NCBI GenBank assembly: GCA_964510855.1 | Contig: CAZEDB010000006.1 | Span: forward strand, 1 to 64,000 | From: UBA8828 sp964510855 | GTDB lineage: Bacteria > Verrucomicrobiota > Verrucomicrobiia > Opitutales > UBA953 | Length of the DNA stretch: 64,000 bases | Direction: 5' to 3' | Shown here: in pieces, positions 1-9,456 of the stretch | Layout: each line of letters starts with the position of its first letter | Numbering within the stretch: position 1 is the stretch's first letter | Translations under genes and position numbers: made by a program | The notes under the pieces: generated by a model | What the model saw: only the letters and a program-made list of their open reading frames with translations | What the model was told of the DNA's origin: nothing | Databases searched by the model: none

Positions 1-1
1 A

Positions 2-82
2 GCCTTTCACGGGCACGATGCTCAAGGTCTGGCCATCCACACCTGCATTCCTGAGTTTCTCATTGAACCCCCTTTATCTTAA
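2..82 (+). CDS. possible C-terminal end of an upstream gene (partial)
   Basis: An open frame enters from the window edge and ends with TAA at 80-82, two bases before the ATG of the metallo-hydrolase. The 26 visible residues end IEPPLS and include the string HGHDAQGLAIH. No family is recognised from so short a piece. The tight spacing to the next gene would suit an operon, but a chance open frame of this length cannot be excluded. Confidence 0.35.
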   Translation, partial: AFHGHDAQGLAIHTCIPEFLIEPPLS

Positions 83-84
83 GC

Positions 85-1446
85 ATGCGACTCACTGATC
101 TTAATAGCGGCCGCGATATCGGCGCCAACAGCTTGCTGCTAGAATTTGGCGACCACCGTATGGTCGTCGATTGCGGCATGCATCCTAAACACGTTGGGCG
201 CGCCTCGCTGCCACGACTCAATCTCGTGGAAGGGAAAGTGGACAGTATTGTGCTGACCCACTGCCATCTCGATCACTTAGGCTCGCTGCCGTTACTGGTC
301 CGAGGCAACCCCCGCACCCGCGTTTTGACTTCAGCAGCCAATACCCTTTTTGCCCAACGCTTACTGCGAAACTCTTATAGTGTGATGGGACGGCAACGCG
401 AGGAACTCGGCAACACCGAGCTCCCCATGTACACCCCCAGCGATATTGAGCGCGTGGAAGCCGCCCTCAGCGCTGTCCCGCTTAACCTACCGCGCCGTAT
501 CGGTCGCGGGAATGATGAAATTGAACTCACCTTCCACCGCGCAGGCCACGTCGCAGGCGCGGTAGGGTTTACGGCAGTGCATCAAGGCCAACGTGTTTTT
601 GTTACCGGCGATGTACACTTCACGCCCCAGCGCACCATTCCTGCCGCCGAGTTTCCGCGCAAGCCCGTCGACATTCTCATTATGGAATGTACTCGGGGGG
701 CAACCACGACCATTCCTGATGCGAGTCGTGCCACGGAAGAGCAGCGCCTCCTTCGTGCCATTAACCGCGTCATTGATGGCGGAGGCTCGGTCCTAATTCC
801 TGCTTTTGCCTTTGGTCGTATGCAGGAACTTTTACTTTTCTTGTCTGAGGCCGCTGACCGCGGGGAACTCGCCGACTGTCCTATCTTCTGCTCAGGCCTC
901 GGTCTCGATTTGTGCGACTATCTTTCCGAAGCCTCCCGTCGGACCCGACAAGTAACCTTCGATCGCAACGTGCTTGACCACTTGGGCATCATTGCGCTGC
1001 GCAAACAATACACCGACCCAGGTAAGCGCCCTCGCGAGGCCGGCATCTACTTACTTTCAAGCGGTATGTTGGTTGAAAAAACTCCCGCTTGGCGCATGGC
1101 CGCCAATTTACTCGATCACGAAGATTGCGCGGTGTTCTTCGCTGGTTACTGCGACCCCGACACTCCGGGTGGTCAGCTCATTGGCACCCCCAAAGGGGGC
1201 GAATTCGAATTTAAAGGTCTCGATCATGTGGCCAAGGTGAACGCAGAAATTGATCGCTTTCATTTAAGTGGTCACGCCGACCGTGAGGAACTGATAACCT
1301 TTGCCCAAGACTTAGCCCCGCGGCACATTGTACTGACGCATGGCGACCCTCCCGCCCGCGAATGGATGATAAAGAAGTTAAAGGAAGTTCTGCCCCAAAC
1401 CCAGGTGCATGACCCTGAGCCAGGCCGACCTATTGATTTAATATGA
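85..1446 (+). CDS. MBL-fold / beta-CASP metallo-hydrolase (CPSF73/RNase J-like)
   Basis: This 453-residue protein has the zinc-binding HxHxDH motif of metallo-beta-lactamases at residues 59-64 (HCHLDH), a later TGDVHF motif, and near the C-terminus the LSGHAD motif of the RMMBL region. The middle section fits a beta-CASP domain. That architecture is typical of CPSF73-like and RNase J-like nucleases, which cut RNA in the cytoplasm using two zinc ions. The exact substrate is not visible. The start is the ATG at 85, with no Shine-Dalgarno motif upstream. Its stop overlaps the ATG of the amidase gene by four bases (ATGA), so the two are probably cotranscribed, although no functional link between them is obvious. 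Confidence 0.85.
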   Translation: MRLTDLNSGRDIGANSLLLEFGDHRMVVDCGMHPKHVGRASLPRLNLVEGKVDSIVLTHCHLDHLGSLPLLVRGNPRTRVLTSAANTLFAQRLLRNSYSVMGRQREELGNTELPMYTPSDIERVEAALSAVPLNLPRRIGRGNDEIELTFHRAGHVAGAVGFTAVHQGQRVFVTGDVHFTPQRTIPAAEFPRKPVDILIMECTRGATTTIPDASRATEEQRLLRAINRVIDGGGSVLIPAFAFGRMQELLLFLSEAADRGELADCPIFCSGLGLDLCDYLSEASRRTRQVTFDRNVLDHLGIIALRKQYTDPGKRPREAGIYLLSSGMLVEKTPAWRMAANLLDHEDCAVFFAGYCDPDTPGGQLIGTPKGGEFEFKGLDHVAKVNAEIDRFHLSGHADREELITFAQDLAPRHIVLTHGDPPAREWMIKKLKEVLPQTQVHDPEPGRPIDLI

Positions 1447-2729
1447 GTACCCTACCCCGCGGGCTCGCTCAGTGGCATAACCACTTTGCTGACCGCGGGC
1501 CTGGGCCTACCGCTGAAGCCTGGCTCCTGCGCCTTGCAGAAATTCCCGCCGCTACTCAGCGCGCTGCCTTAGTAGGTTTGCCTGATATGCGTACCTTGCT
1601 GCGGCGCTTTGAGGCCGCGTGGGAGCATCGTCAGCAACCGCTAGGCGGGGTGCCTTTTTTAGCTAAGGACTTGTTTCACTTGGCTGGCACCCCAACGCGC
1701 GCGGGCACAACCTTCCTCGCCGATATCCTTGAAACTCCCCAGCACGATAGTGAGTTGTTGCAGATAGCCCAACACCAGGCGGGAGCGGTCTGCTGCGGAA
1801 AAACTCAACTCAACGAGCTTGCCTTCGGTTTGAGCGGGGAAAATCCGCACGTGGGTAATTGTCCGCACCCTCAAGAGGCGACGCGCTTGAGTGGGGGTTC
1901 TTCTTCAGGTTCAGCCTGGGCAGTGGGAGTTGGACTGGTCCCCTTTGCCCTAGCCACTGACACCGCAGGCTCCATTCGCGTGCCCGCCACCCACTGCGGC
2001 GTCTTCGGATTAAGGCTACCTGTCGGTCATCACACCTCAGATATTTTCCCCTTAGCACCGAGCTATGATACCGCGGGCTGGATAACCGGTAGTGCGGTTG
2101 ACTTAAGCCTACTCACCCAAGAACTCATGGGAGCTCCGACGCAAACTACCGGTAAAGGATTATGGTTAGGTGCAGGAAACGTTTCCATTCCAACGGATAT
2201 TTTAAAATGCCAACACCACCTTGCACGTACGTTAGGGGCAGAAGAAGATGCCCAACTCGCAGCTGAGTTAACCTTAGCCTTCGCAGCCGCCGGGGATGCT
2301 TATGCCTGCCTTGGTAGTTGGGAGGCCGCCCAAGTCCATGCCCACTGGCTTAACTCGCATGCCGAAGCGCTTGACCCCAACGTGCGTGCCCGACTGCAAG
2401 CCGGAGCAGGCCGCACCCTTGAAGCCCGCCAAGCAGCGGCAGCGATTCAAAGTAAGGTACGGAACGCCTTAGACATTTGCTTTCAAGCTGGGTGGGACTG
2501 GATTGCCCTACCCTGCACGCGTGGACCAGCGGTACGCTTAGGCCATCACGACAACGACGAGCGTTGCGCCCTCTTACAACTGAATGCGCCCGCAACCCTT
2601 GCGGGGCTTGGCGTGGTCGCTCTCCCCGTACCGCTAAGCCAAGGCCTTACCGCTGGCATCCAACTCATCGCCCGAGACTGGGCAACCTTACAAGCCTTAG
2701 CCCAATTACCTAGGGAGGCAAAAATTTAG
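1443..2729 (+). CDS. amidase-signature family hydrolase
   Basis: The 428-residue product carries the amidase signature. Lys75 lies in PFLAKDLF, the Ser-rich loop GGSSSGSA is at about 151-158, and the nucleophile is Ser177 in DTAGSIR. Together these supply the Lys / cis-Ser / Ser triad known for the family. Members hydrolyse amide bonds of small molecules (for example allophanate hydrolase-type AtzF, GatA and various amidases). The length is close to that of AtzF-like enzymes without an added C-terminal domain. No GatB or GatC gene is adjacent, so a GatA role is unlikely. The start ATG overlaps the upstream stop. The stop at 2727-2729 overlaps the convergent rpoN stop. Confidence 0.85.
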   Translation: MSTLPRGLAQWHNHFADRGPGPTAEAWLLRLAEIPAATQRAALVGLPDMRTLLRRFEAAWEHRQQPLGGVPFLAKDLFHLAGTPTRAGTTFLADILETPQHDSELLQIAQHQAGAVCCGKTQLNELAFGLSGENPHVGNCPHPQEATRLSGGSSSGSAWAVGVGLVPFALATDTAGSIRVPATHCGVFGLRLPVGHHTSDIFPLAPSYDTAGWITGSAVDLSLLTQELMGAPTQTTGKGLWLGAGNVSIPTDILKCQHHLARTLGAEEDAQLAAELTLAFAAAGDAYACLGSWEAAQVHAHWLNSHAEALDPNVRARLQAGAGRTLEARQAAAAIQSKVRNALDICFQAGWDWIALPCTRGPAVRLGHHDNDERCALLQLNAPATLAGLGVVALPVPLSQGLTAGIQLIARDWATLQALAQLPREAKI

Positions 2730-4171
2730 CGCCGACGACGTAAGTGGGCGGCGGGCAAACCCAGAGCATCGCGATACTTAGCCACGGTACGACGGGCGAT
2801 ACGCATGCCCCGCTTACGCAACTCCAAGGTAATGGCCTCATCGGAGAGCGGCTCTCCCGGATTTTCTCGGGCTAAAATATCTGCGATAACCTCTTGTACG
2901 CCCGAGGCAGCGATGGCCCCGCCTTCCTCCGTTGCTACACCCGAAGAGAAGAAACTGCGCAGTTCACGTAAACCCCAGGGCGTGCGCATCCATTTATTAG
3001 CTGCAGCGCGTGAAACAGTGGTTTCATGCACACCTAGATCTTTTGCCACCTCAGCCATAGTTAGAGGGCGGAGACTCGCAGGACCGTGTTCAAAAAATTC
3101 TGCCTGACGGTCGAGCAAAATACGGGTGAGACGCTCAATCGTACGCTGACGCTCCTCCAGCGCGCCAATTAAGAAGCGCCCTTGTCGCATTCGCTCAAGG
3201 ATGTAAGCGCGATCCGTATCGGACAGGGCGCGCCCTGCCAGCATATCCTTGTAAGCGGGAGCGATGCGCAGCCGGGGAACATGCCGATCGTCTAGGGTAA
3301 TACGCCAAGTACCGTCGGGACCGCGCTCCACCGTGACATCGGCCGTGACCGCGCGATTTTCATCCCGAGCGAAACGACGCGCAGGGGCGGTTTCTAATCG
3401 GGCTAAATCATCCAGCGCGACGCGCAGAGTATCCGGATCATAGCCAAGTTGCTGCGCCACTGCATCCAATCGACGCGCCATCAATGGCTCCCAAGCTTCT
3501 TCCACTAAACGCCGAGCAGGAGAATGTTGTGACCCCTCGCTGCGTAATTGGGCTAAATAACATTCGCGCAAATCTCGCGCACCAATACCGAGCGGATCAA
3601 AACCCAACATGAGGGCATGAGCTTCGCGTAGTTGTCCGTAATCAAGCTGCCGTGCAAGCGCTAGGGTTGAGAGATCTTCATCCAGAAAGCCGCGCTCATC
3701 TAAGGCACCTGCCAGTACGGTGAAGGCTTCGAGTAATTCAGGATTGGAGGTGGCGAGTCGAGCTTGCCCCAAAAGGTGTTCACTCAAAGAAGCCTCGGTC
3801 GTTACCGACTCGAGTTGGTGGCGACGCTGATCTTCTTCATCGGCGGCATAACCTTGGGAGCGGATTTCTTCATAATAACTTTCGTCCCAATCCTCTTTCA
3901 TCCGGCGCAAGGCATCAAAATCTTCATCCCCTAAGCGTAACTCTTCCGGTCCTTCAGGAAGGGTCTCGGGTTCGCTTGCGGGTAAACCCTCAGGGGTTGA
4001 CCCCGTAGACTCAGCTTCCTCTAGGAGCGGGTTACCAGCTAGTTCCTCGCTAATCACCTGACGAAGTTCAGTAGCTGGGACTTGCAGGATACGCAGGGAT
4101 TGGCGCAGTTGCGGGGTCAGGACGAGGCCCTGAACCTGCTTCTGGGTTGGCTGGAGACCATTCTGCGACAT
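2726..4171 (-). CDS. rpoN: RNA polymerase sigma-54 factor
   Basis: This 481-residue protein begins with the glutamine- and leucine-rich region I that interacts with activators (QLRQSLRILQ). It has a long acidic linker around residues 50-110, a core-binding domain, and a helix-turn-helix region. It ends with the RpoN box ARRTVAKYRD at 459-468, which reads the -24 element. The length and domain order match complete sigma-54. Sigma-54 directs RNA polymerase to -24/-12 promoters and needs AAA+ activators; no such activator gene is in the window. A matching promoter lies upstream of glnB at 62245. The gene is divergent from the GYF_2 gene and ends in a four-base overlap with the amidase gene. Confidence 0.96.
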   Translation of the reverse strand: MSQNGLQPTQKQVQGLVLTPQLRQSLRILQVPATELRQVISEELAGNPLLEEAESTGSTPEGLPASEPETLPEGPEELRLGDEDFDALRRMKEDWDESYYEEIRSQGYAADEEDQRRHQLESVTTEASLSEHLLGQARLATSNPELLEAFTVLAGALDERGFLDEDLSTLALARQLDYGQLREAHALMLGFDPLGIGARDLRECYLAQLRSEGSQHSPARRLVEEAWEPLMARRLDAVAQQLGYDPDTLRVALDDLARLETAPARRFARDENRAVTADVTVERGPDGTWRITLDDRHVPRLRIAPAYKDMLAGRALSDTDRAYILERMRQGRFLIGALEERQRTIERLTRILLDRQAEFFEHGPASLRPLTMAEVAKDLGVHETTVSRAAANKWMRTPWGLRELRSFFSSGVATEEGGAIAASGVQEVIADILARENPGEPLSDEAITLELRKRGMRIARRTVAKYRDALGLPAAHLRRRR

Positions 4172-4282
4172 CTCAACCTACCATAACGACAGAAGCCGCC
4201 TTGCCAAGCCCCCCTGTGAGGTTGCTCGGGGCTTGCCACCCACCCCCCCCTTATCAATCTCTAACTACCCTCTTCTGGCTCT

Positions 4283-5977
4283 ATGCGTCAGTTCGCTCTC
4301 TTTATTAATAACGAAGTCAAGGGTCCGCTCACCGAATATGAGGTGCAGGACCTGATACAATCTGGAGAAGTAAACGCTGATACGCTTTGCGCGCCTCTCG
4401 GAAGCGAGGATTGGCAACCCCTCTCAACCCAATTCACCTTTGGCAGCGGCCTAAAGTTATCGCGTCGTGCCAACGACGTCCGGACAGACGATAACGCTGA
4501 ACCCGCGACCCCCCGACTCGACCCTGACCTAAGACGCCAACTCTTACTCTACGGTTTGGCAGATGCAGCCACGGTGGATCAAGTCGCCCCAGCTCAAGCT
4601 ACAGTGCTCATTGCCCAAATTGAGACCACGCTCCGTCGGAAGATTTTCGTGCACCGTATCGCAGCTATCGCCTGCTTATCCCTAGGTCTGGTCGGTGGCT
4701 ACCTAGCTTTTCAAACACCTGCTGCACAGTCGACCCTAGGCACCGTAGCCGATACCGCAGCCATCGACGAGCCTGCCAATCTCAAACGCTGGGAACGCTT
4801 ACGCAATGAGGCTAAGCGCTTCGAGCGCACGAGCACGTTAGCGTTGGCGGCACCTTTTGCCGAACCTAAGAGCAACCTAGAATCTGCGCCGGTCTTGCTT
4901 AAACGCTTAGTGGTCCGAGAAAACCTAGCCTTCAATCTTCGTGCTAAGGTCCAAGTTTCTGAAGATAACTTAGTCAAGCCGCTCGACAACCATTCCATTT
5001 CACTCGGAGAGCAACTGGCAGTTCTGTATTTTGAACAGGGAATACCTGAAGAACAACTTCGCCGGGCACGCACCCTTGCGGCCACCCTAAGCCTGATTCT
5101 TTCGGAGATAACAACTAAGGGCGATTTTGCGCAGACCATCGCCGCAACCATGGCCACCTACCCAGAGGCGGCTAATCTTCCTGAATCCGCAAGTCTTCGC
5201 ACCGAACTCGGCGAACCTAAAATTACCGAAGTAGGTTTAACGCTCGAGAAGGTCAAAGCCCGGGCACGTGAAATCGAAAAACTCGGCGACGCCAAGAGCT
5301 CAAGTAGCAAGCAAGCTAATGCTGAAGAATACGCCAAATGGGCACGTGAGCTTTGGTCATTTGCCGATCGGCTTACCCAACTTCGCGATCAACTCCGTAT
5401 TCAGGTTAACCCTGACGCCCGGCGTGCCATTTGGAGCGAGTTTAACCGCGGTGAAGGGGCTGAGTTGATTGCCTGGGCCCTGGCCCATGCCAACCGAACC
5501 CTTGAAATTCCTGCTGAGGGGACGGTTTTAATTGAAGAAATTGCCCAACTTAAGCCCGACGAGGCGGCCCAACGCTTGCTCGTACGTCTCAGAATACAAG
5601 AGGACGTGATTCTACTGCCTTGGGATTCGCCCTTCCTTACCATTTCTGAGCAAGAGACTACCCGCATACCCAACGCCACTTTTCTCCAACGCGAAATTTA
5701 TCGGGTGGTCGGAAAAATCGAAACGGGTGGTCGCAAACATAGTGTGCGTGCAGAGGTTGGCGGTCGCACCCTAAAAATTTTCCGGGAATCTCCTAAGTGG
5801 CACTACCTATCCGTCGGACGGGAGCGAGATACTGAACCCCTACTCTTTAAAGTGAGTGCCGAACGTTATGCTGCAGCCCAATTAGGCCAGCAGATTCCCG
5901 TGACCGAACTCGCCGAGTTAGCCATCTTTGAAAAAGCCCTCGAGTCCCCTCCGGCCGAGGGTCTGACCCTTGAATAA
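4283..5977 (+). CDS. GYF_2-domain, single-pass membrane protein of unknown function
   Basis: The 564-residue product starts with a GYF_2-type (DUF4339-like) domain at about 1-50, with the pattern GPLTEYEVQDLI followed by TLCAPLG and DWQPL. A hydrophobic helix follows at about 124-144. The rest (about 150-564) is hydrophilic, rich in Glu, Ala, Leu and Arg, and looks largely helical. GYF_2 domains are thought to bind proline-rich peptides or partner proteins. No enzymatic motif is seen. Only seven bases separate its stop from the ATG of the sugar-binding protein, so it may be cotranscribed with the ABC transporter. Whether it acts with the transporter is unknown. Confidence 0.75.
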   Translation: MRQFALFINNEVKGPLTEYEVQDLIQSGEVNADTLCAPLGSEDWQPLSTQFTFGSGLKLSRRANDVRTDDNAEPATPRLDPDLRRQLLLYGLADAATVDQVAPAQATVLIAQIETTLRRKIFVHRIAAIACLSLGLVGGYLAFQTPAAQSTLGTVADTAAIDEPANLKRWERLRNEAKRFERTSTLALAAPFAEPKSNLESAPVLLKRLVVRENLAFNLRAKVQVSEDNLVKPLDNHSISLGEQLAVLYFEQGIPEEQLRRARTLAATLSLILSEITTKGDFAQTIAATMATYPEAANLPESASLRTELGEPKITEVGLTLEKVKARAREIEKLGDAKSSSSKQANAEEYAKWARELWSFADRLTQLRDQLRIQVNPDARRAIWSEFNRGEGAELIAWALAHANRTLEIPAEGTVLIEEIAQLKPDEAAQRLLVRLRIQEDVILLPWDSPFLTISEQETTRIPNATFLQREIYRVVGKIETGGRKHSVRAEVGGRTLKIFRESPKWHYLSVGRERDTEPLLFKVSAERYAAAQLGQQIPVTELAELAIFEKALESPPAEGLTLE

Positions 5978-5984
5978 TTTTCCT

Positions 5985-6947
5985 ATGAAATACCCCATCC
6001 TCACTACCTGCCTTAGTCTCCTTCTCTCTGCAGCTCACGCTGAAGAAGCGCGTAAGCCTGTGATCGCGCTCGTACCTAAGGGTGCCAGCCACGTCTTCTG
6101 GAAATCTGTTGAATCGGGTGCACGCGAAGCGGGCACTGAGTTGGGCGTTGAGATCCTCTGGTCGGCCCCAGCCAAAGAAGACGACCGAGCTCAACAAATG
6201 GCCACGGTTGACACCTTGGTGCTGCGTAAAGTCGACGCCCTTTGCTTAGCCCCGCTCGACGCCGTCGCCCTCCGCGATAAAGCCGCTAAAGCCACCGAGG
6301 CAGGCATCCCCGTGATTATTTTTGACTCACCCTTAGCGAAACCCGAAGTCTCTACAGCGGGCTACTTCGGCACCGATAACTTAGCTGCGGGCAAGAAGGG
6401 TGCGGAAGGTTTAGCCGCCGCCCTCGGCGGTAAGGGTCGAGTTCTAATGCTACGTTATAATCCTGGCTCCGCCTCTACCGAACAACGCGAAGAGGGTTTT
6501 CTCGAGGGCTTAAAGGCTTATCCCGAGATTGAGGTAATCAGCTCTAATCAGCATGGCGGCGTGAGTATTGCTTCAGCTCTCGAAAAATCGAAATCCTTAC
6601 TCTTGCGCTTTTCGGGTGACAAAGCACCCCAAGGAATCTTCTGCGCCAACCAAAGTACGACCATCGGTATGCTCCAAGCCCTTCAGCAGCGGGGTCTAGC
6701 AGGCAAGGTAACCTTTATTGGTTTTGACCCGACCCTCGCGCTGGTAGCCGCCTTACGTAACGGCGAAATTCAAGGCATCGTGGCGCAGGATCCTTTCACC
6801 ATGGGTAAGAAATCCGTACAAGCGGCGGTGGCCAAAATTCGCGGTAACTCCATCCCCGAGAAAACGGATACCGGCAGCGTCTTAGTGACCCCCGCCAACG
6901 TCGACACCCCTGCCGTCCAAGCCGTCATAAAACCCCAACTTAATTAA
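5985..6947 (+). CDS. ribose-type sugar ABC transporter, substrate-binding protein
   Basis: The protein has a clear signal peptide (MKYPILTTCLSLLLSAAHA) and then a type I periplasmic-binding fold of the Peripla_BP_4 / RbsB family. Examples are PVIIFDSPL at the end of the first lobe and GTDNLAAGKKGAEGLA in the hinge and second lobe. It would capture a sugar in the periplasm and deliver it to the permease encoded downstream. The ATG at 5985 is preferred over a TTG at 5970 because it starts the signal peptide exactly and clears the upstream stop. The 320-residue length is typical. The specific sugar cannot be read from the sequence. Confidence 0.9.
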   Translation: MKYPILTTCLSLLLSAAHAEEARKPVIALVPKGASHVFWKSVESGAREAGTELGVEILWSAPAKEDDRAQQMATVDTLVLRKVDALCLAPLDAVALRDKAAKATEAGIPVIIFDSPLAKPEVSTAGYFGTDNLAAGKKGAEGLAAALGGKGRVLMLRYNPGSASTEQREEGFLEGLKAYPEIEVISSNQHGGVSIASALEKSKSLLLRFSGDKAPQGIFCANQSTTIGMLQALQQRGLAGKVTFIGFDPTLALVAALRNGEIQGIVAQDPFTMGKKSVQAAVAKIRGNSIPEKTDTGSVLVTPANVDTPAVQAVIKPQLN

Positions 6948-6948
6948 G

Positions 6949-8430
6949 GTGGAAGCCGTTGCCGGCAGCCCGATACCCCGCCTTGAGATGCGGGGTATCG
7001 TGAAGAGCTGTGGCACTAACCGTGCCTTAGACGGCATCGACCTTACGGTTGCGGCAGGCGAAGTTTTAGCCCTCGTAGGAGAAAATGGTGCGGGCAAAAG
7101 CACTCTCATGAAAGTGCTCTCGGGCGCGCATGCACCTGATGGTGGAAGCATGTGGCTTGACGGCCAGCCCTATGCCCCGCGCGACCCGCACCAGGCCCGA
7201 AGCCAAGGCGTCGGTATGATTTATCAAGAGCTATCGATTGCGCCTCACCTCACGGTTACGGAAAACTTAGTTCTAGGAGTTGAGCCCAAAAAGGGCTGGC
7301 AATTTGATCGCAAGGCAGCGCGTCAACTCACCCAAGAGACGCTCGCGCGTCTCGGTCATGAATCTATCGATGTAGACGCCCCCGCTAGCAGCCTTTCGAT
7401 TAGTCAGTTACAGATTGTGGAGATTGGACGGTCCCTTGCGCTCGGTTGCAAGGTGATGGTGTTCGACGAGCCTACGAGTTCCTTAGCCCAAGAAGACGTA
7501 CGTCGACTCTTCGAACTCATCGATCGGCTCGCCGCTCAGGGCATCGCCATTATTTATATTTCTCATTTTCTTGAGGAGGTGCGCCGACTTTCTCGCCGCC
7601 TAACCATTTTACGCGATGGTCGCTCGGTTGCGACCCATGTCACGTCCGCGGTGAGCGACGCAGCCATCGTGGCGAGCATGGTGGGTCGTGATGTGGCTGA
7701 ACTTTACCCGCGCTCACCTCGCCTACCAGGTGAGATACTACTACGGGCCAAGGTTGAGGGCCGAGGCGACGTTGAAGTCCGACGGGGCGATGTCCTTGGC
7801 ATTTGTGGCCTAGTGGGGTCGGGGCGCACCGAACTCCTTCGAGGAATTTTTGGACTCGAACCAGGCCAACGTACCATCGGAGATCAAAGCGTACCCTCTC
7901 AACCCCGCGCGAGCTGGCAAGCCGGTATGGGTATGGTTTCAGAAAATCGAAAAACCGAGGGGCTCGCACTCAACCTCACCATTGGTGATAATCTTTGCTT
8001 ACCTTCGCTGCAGCGACTCGGCCCCGCCAACTTAGTACGACCGAGTTTACGGCACCAACACACCCAACATTGGATAACCGATCTCGACATTCGTTGCCAG
8101 GGACCTGAGCAAGTCATCGGAGGGCTATCCGGAGGGAATCAACAAAAGGTCGCACTCGCTCGCCTACTCGAAGCCGAATGCGATGTGCTGCTGCTCGACG
8201 AACCTACCCGAGGCATTGATATCGCCGCTAAGGCCCGCATCTATCAAGCCATCGACCGACTCGCTACCCACCCTACCCGACCCCGTGCCATCGTGATGGT
8301 TAGTTCCTACTTACCCGAGCTCCTCGGCACCTGTGATCGTATTGCCGTTATGGGTCGTAACGGTCTTGGCCCTGCCCGGCCCGTGGCAGAACTGACCGCC
8401 GATCGCTTGATGGCTGAAGCCACGCTTTAA
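6949..8430 (+). CDS. ribose-type sugar ABC transporter, double ATPase
   Basis: This 493-residue protein has two fused ABC ATPase domains, as in RbsA/XylG/MglA. The first has Walker A GENGAGKST and Walker B VMVFDEPTSS. The second has the typical degenerate Walker A GLVGSGRTE, the signature LSGGNQQKV and Walker B VLLLDEPTRG. It would power import of a monosaccharide. The annotated GTG start lies one base after the upstream stop. An ATG at 6988 (MRGIVKSC) would give a product 13 residues shorter, and its N-terminus also matches the family. It is the middle gene of the three-gene transporter operon. Confidence 0.92.
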   Translation: MEAVAGSPIPRLEMRGIVKSCGTNRALDGIDLTVAAGEVLALVGENGAGKSTLMKVLSGAHAPDGGSMWLDGQPYAPRDPHQARSQGVGMIYQELSIAPHLTVTENLVLGVEPKKGWQFDRKAARQLTQETLARLGHESIDVDAPASSLSISQLQIVEIGRSLALGCKVMVFDEPTSSLAQEDVRRLFELIDRLAAQGIAIIYISHFLEEVRRLSRRLTILRDGRSVATHVTSAVSDAAIVASMVGRDVAELYPRSPRLPGEILLRAKVEGRGDVEVRRGDVLGICGLVGSGRTELLRGIFGLEPGQRTIGDQSVPSQPRASWQAGMGMVSENRKTEGLALNLTIGDNLCLPSLQRLGPANLVRPSLRHQHTQHWITDLDIRCQGPEQVIGGLSGGNQQKVALARLLEAECDVLLLDEPTRGIDIAAKARIYQAIDRLATHPTRPRAIVMVSSYLPELLGTCDRIAVMGRNGLGPARPVAELTADRLMAEATL

Positions 8431-8436
8431 ACCTTT

Positions 8437-9450
8437 ATGAGTGCAGCATCCTCCGCAAAAACCCCTACCCTCAGTCGCTTGCTTGCGAGCTTTGGTCCCA
8501 TCCTCGCTCTTGCCCTGGTTTGGTTAGGCTTTGGTCTCTTAGAATGGCGGCTTAATCCTGGTACAGCATTTCTTGATAGTGCGATTTTCTCACGCCAGGC
8601 GGTAGCCGACATTGCGCAACAGTCCGTAGTTATTGGCATCGGCGCGATTGGCATGACCTTCATCATTATCTCTGCTGGCATCGACCTCTCGGTAGGTTCA
8701 GCTATCGCCCTCTGTTCGGTGATTGCGGCCAAGCTCATCGTATTGGGGTGCTCGGCAACTTTAACCGTAGCCGCTACGCTTGCACTAGGGATGGGCATTG
8801 GCTTGCTCATCGGGCTGTTAGTGGTGCGCGGCGGGCTGATTCCATTTATTACCACCTTGGGTACATTGTTAGTTTTCCGCGGAGTCGCCCTGGCACTCGC
8901 CGACTCCCAACCCATTAATATTCAATCAGCTGGCTGGCTCCGTTTTTGGCTGAATGGCGTACCTGCAGGTTACGAGTGGATGATTATTCCTCCCGGCGGC
9001 TGGTTGATGCTCGTTCTGGCCTGCCTAGCCTCGCTTACCTTGCGCTACACCGTCTTCGGTCGACATGTTTTTGCGGTCGGTTCCAATGAGCAAACCGCGC
9101 GACTCTGCGGCGTTGCGGTCGATCGTATCAAATTAACCGTCTATGTTCTCGGCGGACTATTTGCCGCCATCGCTGGCCTGTTGTTGGCCTCTAATCAAGG
9201 CCAAGGTGATCCGACGGCGGCCGCAGGTTACGAATTAGATATTATCGCTGCAGTGGTGATTGGTGGCGCGTCTCTCAATGGCGGCGTAGGCACACTCTTA
9301 GGTTCACTTATCGGTGCCCTAGTTATGACCGTGATTCGCGTTGGCTGCGGTCTTAATGGTATCGAAGAAAGCACCACCCGGATTGTTACCGGGGCGATTA
9401 TTGTGGCAGCAGTAGCGGTGGATCGCCTGCGCCAGCGCTCGAGCACTTAA
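8437..9450 (+). CDS. ribose-type sugar ABC transporter, permease
   Basis: A very hydrophobic 337-residue protein with about eight to ten membrane segments. The BPD_transp_2 family hallmarks are GIDLSVGSAIAL near residue 80 and YTVFGRHVFAVGSNEQTARLCG near 205. It matches RbsC/XylH/AraH-type inner-membrane permeases and probably forms a homodimer with the double ATPase encoded six bases upstream. The start ATG at 8437 follows ttaaaccttt, with no purine-rich ribosome site. The stop lies six bases from the convergent tolB-like stop. Confidence 0.92.
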   Translation: MSAASSAKTPTLSRLLASFGPILALALVWLGFGLLEWRLNPGTAFLDSAIFSRQAVADIAQQSVVIGIGAIGMTFIIISAGIDLSVGSAIALCSVIAAKLIVLGCSATLTVAATLALGMGIGLLIGLLVVRGGLIPFITTLGTLLVFRGVALALADSQPINIQSAGWLRFWLNGVPAGYEWMIIPPGGWLMLVLACLASLTLRYTVFGRHVFAVGSNEQTARLCGVAVDRIKLTVYVLGGLFAAIAGLLLASNQGQGDPTAAAGYELDIIAAVVIGGASLNGGVGTLLGSLIGALVMTVIRVGCGLNGIEESTTRIVTGAIIVAAVAVDRLRQRSST

Positions 9451-9456
9451 TAACCG

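Noticed and set aside
30..50. A possible sigma-54-like site in the first bases of the window
   Set aside because: TGG and TGC occur but with the wrong spacing (12 rather than 10 bases between GG and GC).
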